DNA of 22,457 nt, taken from the NCBI GenBank assembly GCA_003427395.1, contig BFEA01000560.1:444160-466616 (forward strand), read 5' to 3'. This DNA is from Chara braunii (lineage: Eukaryota; Streptophyta; Charophyceae; Charales; Characeae). Position 1 is the stretch's first letter. Every line of letters begins with the position of its first letter. The notes below the pieces were generated by a model. That model saw only the letters and a list, made by a program, of their open reading frames with translations. It had not been told where the DNA came from and ran no database searches. The translations under genes and the position numbers were made by a program. This document shows, piece by piece, positions 19,223-22,457 of this stretch.

Positions 19223-19898
19223 ACCTCCCCACACCCTCCTCCGCCCCAAGGGGCGGAAACTAAAAGAAAAACCCCAAGAAAGGAATGGGAAATGGACACA
19301 AAGAACCCTGGCAAGCTAACTGCCCATCTCACCCCACCCCCTCTCCTCCGCCTGTCTATCACCCCAAACCCCGCTAATCATGGACTGGTGCGCGATGAGG
19401 ACATCGCGAATGAGTGGGGGGAATGTGTCGGGACTGGTGAGTCCCGAATGATTTCCCATCACTCGAGAGACTGTATATGGCTGAATTGTGCACGGCAGAG
19501 AAAACCGGAGGCAAGAAGGATGGAAGGATCGAGACGTAGACGCAGGCGCTAGGAAACTAGAGGCTGCTGGAAGCCGCCGAGACCCGAACTGTGGGAGCAT
19601 CGACGAAAACAGGAAGTGGCAGAGGACCACCAGAAAATGGGAAAAAAGTAGCTGCGCAGGAGCCGCGCGGCAAAAGAGAGAAAAGAAACAGAGAAGGGGA
19701 ATAAGACGTAAAACGTCGGCGCGGGAAAAGAGGACCAGATCAGAAGGGCCACCAGGACGTAGCGTCAAGAGAGTCGGGGAGGCCACAGGCTAGGCTGGGA
19801 CCAGCATTGGGGAAAGAATGGTGTGCGGACACGGAGGGAACGAAGGAAGAAAGCCGCCATGAGGCGGAGAAGCGTTAGAAACATCAGGAAGAGGCGTG
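19223..19898. other. Region without supported gene
   Basis: Frames are short and arginine- or glutamate-rich because of GA-rich composition. A small inverted repeat CGCGATG-AGGA-CATCGCG is at 19391-19408. Nothing else could be identified. Confidence 0.4.
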
Positions 19899-20104
19899 GT
19901 ACCGGCGGGACAAGGCGCCGGGGACCGCAAGGTACCGGAGGACGATGCAGTACCGGCAGAACAAAACGCCAGGGACCGCACAAGACCAAGGGGAAAGACG
20001 CAACGTTGGTAGAACGAAGCGTCATGGACCAGGTAGGTCGGAGCAGACATTGCGGTACCAGCGGAACCATTGGCGGACAAGTGTCGACGGGACAAAGTAT
20101 CGGG
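19899..20104. repeat. Degenerate ~51-bp tandem repeat, four units
   Basis: Unit starts at 19899, 19950, 20005 and 20055 (spacings 51, 55, 50). Each begins with GTACCGGCRGAACAA-like sequence followed by GCGCC-GGGACCGCA. The last two units are clearly diverged. Open frames through this stretch on both strands (RKRRGTGGTRRRG-type and proline-rich) follow from the repeat and GA/GC-rich composition. Confidence 0.65.
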
Positions 20105-20940
20105 AGCCGTCGACAGGGGTCAAAGGTCAGAGTCGTCGGCGGAATAACTGGCAATCGATCCAAGGGGGAGGCACGTGAAAGCGGGCTGTCGACCGAGGTG
20201 ACGTCGGGAAAAGGGGACGGATCAGGAATAATAAAAAAAAATAAAATGAGAAGGAAGCGGGAGTTGGCAAGAGTTTGCCGACAGGACGAAAGATGCGGAC
20301 GTGACACGGGGAAGGTGGAGGAGACTTAGGATACCCCAAGGGGACCTTGGACCAGGTGCGACAGCGATAAAGATAATAATGTCAGCTGGGCGGCACCGTC
20401 CGAGTTGGGGACACGGACGAAAATACTAAACATCGCCGCGTCAGGCGCCGGCAGGAGGTGTCGAAGGGGAAGAAAGGGAGGTGTAGCGGCGGTAAGGGGG
20501 CCGACCGGCAGTTCGGGATATTCCCGGACCAGCCANGCCGAGTAAAGCGGAGTTCCGAGGACCCCGCGTGGAGAAAAAGGCTGGCCAAAGAAAATCGGAG
20601 CCATGAGGCCTCGAACCGGAAGTGGTGGCAGCCAAAAGGACCCCCCTTTGGCCTGGGGGTGCCATCACTGCAGCCGAGGTGCAATGGCCATGTGTCGGCT
20701 GCAAAATCGGACCTTGGGGGAGGTCCAACAGCCAGAACGAAGAGAAATAGTTGTTGGACACTTGTCCCAACAGCAATAAAGGAAAAAGGAGGGAAAAAGG
20801 GGAGAAAAAGGAGGGAGAATGAGACAAAGGAGGAGGAATGAGTGGAGGAAAATGTGCCGCCAGATTGGGACTGCAGCGGTAGGGAATGGCAGGTCTCAAT
20901 GATGACCTCATCCCTCTTAGATCCTAGGAGTGCAGTCCGG
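20105..20940. other. Region without supported gene, ending near a polypurine stretch
   Basis: No gene recognised. From about 20778 to 20852 the + strand is almost all purine (AAAGGAAAAAGGAGGG and similar), interrupted by few pyrimidines, and is followed by TGTGCCGCC. This is what a polypurine tract next to an LTR would look like, but it is unproven. One N is at 20536. Confidence 0.35.
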
Positions 20941-21552
20941 ATTGCAGAGATAAGGCCCTTGGGGCATTATCTCTGCAATATCTGAATTTTAGCAACAAAA
21001 ATAAGGGAAAATGCTGATGTGAGTTGGCCGGCTCTTTTTTTGGGCCATACATCTGAAATCTGATCTTGTGGAGGAGGAGATCTAGCCGTTTTTTGTGGGC
21101 TGACACAAAACGGCTAGCTCCGGAATGAGTTGGCAACAAAATGGAGGGAAAACAAAGAGAGGAAAGAGACAAAACGCAGTATTTGGCCCAAGGTTTGGGC
21201 CAGATACATCAGAAAGTTGAAAAATTGGAAGTAGGAGCTTCAATTTGAACTAGGGAGAGCTTGGAGCAGCTAAGAATTATGAGGACCATGGATCTCAGCC
21301 AGATCTAAGGCTAAGATCTGTGCTGCCACTTGGAAAAAGCAACGGCCTACCCAAAGGAGGCCTAGGCCAAGAAAAAGACGAAAAATGGGCCTAGAGGCCC
21401 TCAAATTTTAGTAAAGGCTGCATTTTGGGAAAGGGTACCCCAAAAAGGCAGCACTTTTGAAGTAAAAAGAGGCCGGGGTAGGCCAAGGGGTAGTCCGAGA
21501 GGGTACCAGCCTCTCGGACTGTATGTACCTGGCCAAAATGAGGCCCAGGTAC
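20941..21552. repeat. Cluster of perfect inverted repeats (hairpins)
   Basis: At least seven inverted repeats occur in about 610 bp: ATTGCAGAGATAA/TTATCTCTGCAAT (20941-20979, with an inner GCCC/GGGC stem); TAGCCGTTTT..GTG/CACAAAACGGCTA (21083-21116); TGGCCCAA/TTGGGCCA (21184-21202); CAGATCT/AGATCTG (21300-21320); the 10-bp palindrome GGCCTAGGCC (21359-21368); AGTCCGAGAGG/CCTCTCGGACT (21492-21520); GTACCTGG/CCAGGTAC (21525-21552). A further short one, GGGCCT/AGGCCC, is at 21387-21400. Stem sequences differ from one another, so this is not one repeated palindrome. Confidence 0.75.
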
Positions 21553-21654
21553 CTCTAGGTAGGCCAAAACCGGAAATTTGACCTTGGGGGTACCTCGCTC
21601 CACCTAGGGGCACTTGGGGAGGCCTAGAGGGTGGGCGGTGCACCAGTTGCAGCC

Positions 21655-21662
21655 TACATAAG
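21655..21662 (+). promoter_or_regulatory. Possible TATA-like element
   Basis: CCTACATAAG lies upstream of about 400 bp of purine-rich sequence that ends in CAGTGAAGAG|GTGAGT (22062), a good match to a 5' splice donor. The pair would fit a transcription start with an untranslated leader, for example in an LTR. There is no other support. Confidence 0.2.
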
Positions 21663-22061
21663 CTGAGGGTGCAGGCCGCCACTCTCATTTGAGCATGAGA
21701 GGAGCCCATGCTGCCGGAATGAGTCCGTGAGAACATTCTAGTGAGAGCAAGCAAGGGAGTGAGGGTTGGAGCTAGCCTGTAGCCTGGCTATGGTGGTAGA
21801 GCTGAGGGAGGTGACCTAGAAGCTAGGAGGGAGCAAGGGGAGTGGTCCGCCATAGCCCTCAGGCTGTGAAGTAGGAGGAGAGGTTGGAAAGGGGTCCCCA
21901 TAGCCCTTCTAGACGGAAGGACTCCACAACCTTAGAGGTAGGACCCGCGATAGCTAGAGGGGAAGTGAGAGGAGGAGAAGGATATCTGGGAGGAGGGGAA
22001 GCCAGACCCAAGGAGCTAGAGCCAAGCTTGAGACCCCATTGCCTAAGAGACCAGTGAAGAG
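21663..22061 (+). other. Purine-rich region, possible untranslated leader
   Basis: No open frame of note. Short phrases recur loosely (GGTGGTAGAGCTGAGGGAGG, CCATAGCCCT twice, AGAGGTAGGACC). It lies between a TATA-like site and a splice-donor-like GGTGAGTGG. Confidence 0.25.
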
Positions 22062-22080
22062 GTGAGTGGAATGGGGGGGA

Positions 22081-22230
22081 GTCCCCCCCCTTCTTCTTCC
22101 TTTTTTACTCCTTCTTCTTCTTCTTCTTCTTCTTCTTCTTCTTCTTCTTCTTCTTCTTCTTCTTTCTCCTCTCCTCCCTTTTCTTTCTCTCCCTCCTTCT
22201 TCCCCCTCTCCTTCCCCTCCTTCTTCATCC
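22081..22230. repeat. (TTC)n microsatellite within a polypyrimidine tract
   Basis: CTT/TTC trinucleotides run from about 22111 to 22163, flanked by further TC-rich sequence to about 22230. The long Ser/Phe/Leu (plus) or Glu/Arg (minus) frames here come from the repeat and are not genes. Confidence 0.95.
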
Positions 22231-22280
22231 TCCCCTCTTGCCAAAACTGCGATCTTCACTGATCTGGGTGCAATATAGGT

Positions 22281-22457
22281 GATGCGCTTCATCTCTTGAT
22301 AGTTCGGTGATGTTTCCCCTAGTGTAGATGATGCGAATCTTGTCATTTTGCAGATTGGGTTGTTTGGGTGTGATGCGCTTCATCTCTTGATAGTTCGGTG
22401 ATGTTTCCCCTAGTGTAGATGACGCAAAACTTGTCATTTTGCTGATTGGGATGCTTG
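22281..22457. repeat. 91-bp tandem repeat, two units, continuing past the right edge
   Basis: GATGCGCTTCATCTCTTGAT starts at 22281 and again at 22372. The units are almost identical over GATAGTTCGGTGATGTTTCC and CCTAGTGTAGATGAYGC, then differ slightly (GAATCTTGTC versus AAAACTTGTC). The second unit is cut by the window end. A decayed partial unit may precede the first (22250-22280). Confidence 0.9.

Noticed and set aside
19823-20329. 168-codon Arg/Gly-rich + strand frame and a 180-codon minus frame over it
   Set aside because: Both run through a degenerate ~51-bp repeat and GA-rich sequence and lack any domain.
22062-22278. Ser- or Leu-rich + strand frames and Arg/Glu-rich minus frames
   Set aside because: Products of the (TTC)n tract.

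Overview
The window looks like a repeat-rich nuclear region of a large eukaryotic genome. A multi-domain Ty3/gypsy-type LTR retrotransposon on the + strand dominates it, surrounded by minisatellites, microsatellites and unclassified non-coding DNA. No bacterial operon signals, rRNA, tRNA or CRISPR array can be supported. My best guess for the source is a streptophyte green alga such as Chara. That rests on the general style of the pol proteins and the repeat content and is an inference only. Scattered N bases, clustered in the integrase region, suggest consensus sequence from a multi-copy repeat.

Layout. 1-1230 is a 54-bp minisatellite, followed by a (CT)n tract to about 1500. 1500-4350 holds no recognisable gene. 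4351-7786 is a tandem array of four diverged copies of one unrecognised two-domain protein family (here called A-B). The copies start at 4351, 5217, 6088 and 7000 and all carry in-frame stops and/or frameshifts. From 8236 comes the retrotransposon: gag with a CCHC zinc knuckle (to 10599), an aspartic protease in the -1 frame (10572-11495), then reverse transcriptase, RNase H and integrase in the next -1 frame (11451-14809). The protease-to-RT switch falls exactly on an in-phase T TTT TTA heptamer. Two small reading frames follow integrase. One (14861-15097) encodes a signal-peptide-like, Cys-containing repeat protein. The other (15221-15910) is a charged protein with a SUMO-interaction-like FIDLTSDEEED motif.

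From 15.9 kb on the sequence is mostly non-coding: a 38-bp tandem repeat (16871-17022), a degenerate TTGGAATTGGATTGAGC-type repeat, a fragment resembling a cytosine-C5 methyltransferase (18924-19222), a ~51-bp tandem repeat (19899-20104), a dense cluster of perfect inverted repeats (20941-21552), a TATA-like site with a downstream splice-donor-like site, a (TTC)n tract, and a 91-bp tandem repeat running off the right edge. I could not find a pair of LTRs, so the element's ends are unknown.

How it fits together: the A-B array, gag, pro, pol and the two 3' frames lie on one strand with similar nonsense decay, so they are plausibly one oversized retroelement with accessory genes at both ends. 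The A-B family in front of gag is the most interesting unexplained content. Its four copies align along their whole length at the protein level but have diverged strongly, which suggests they were maintained as proteins for a long time before the present decay.
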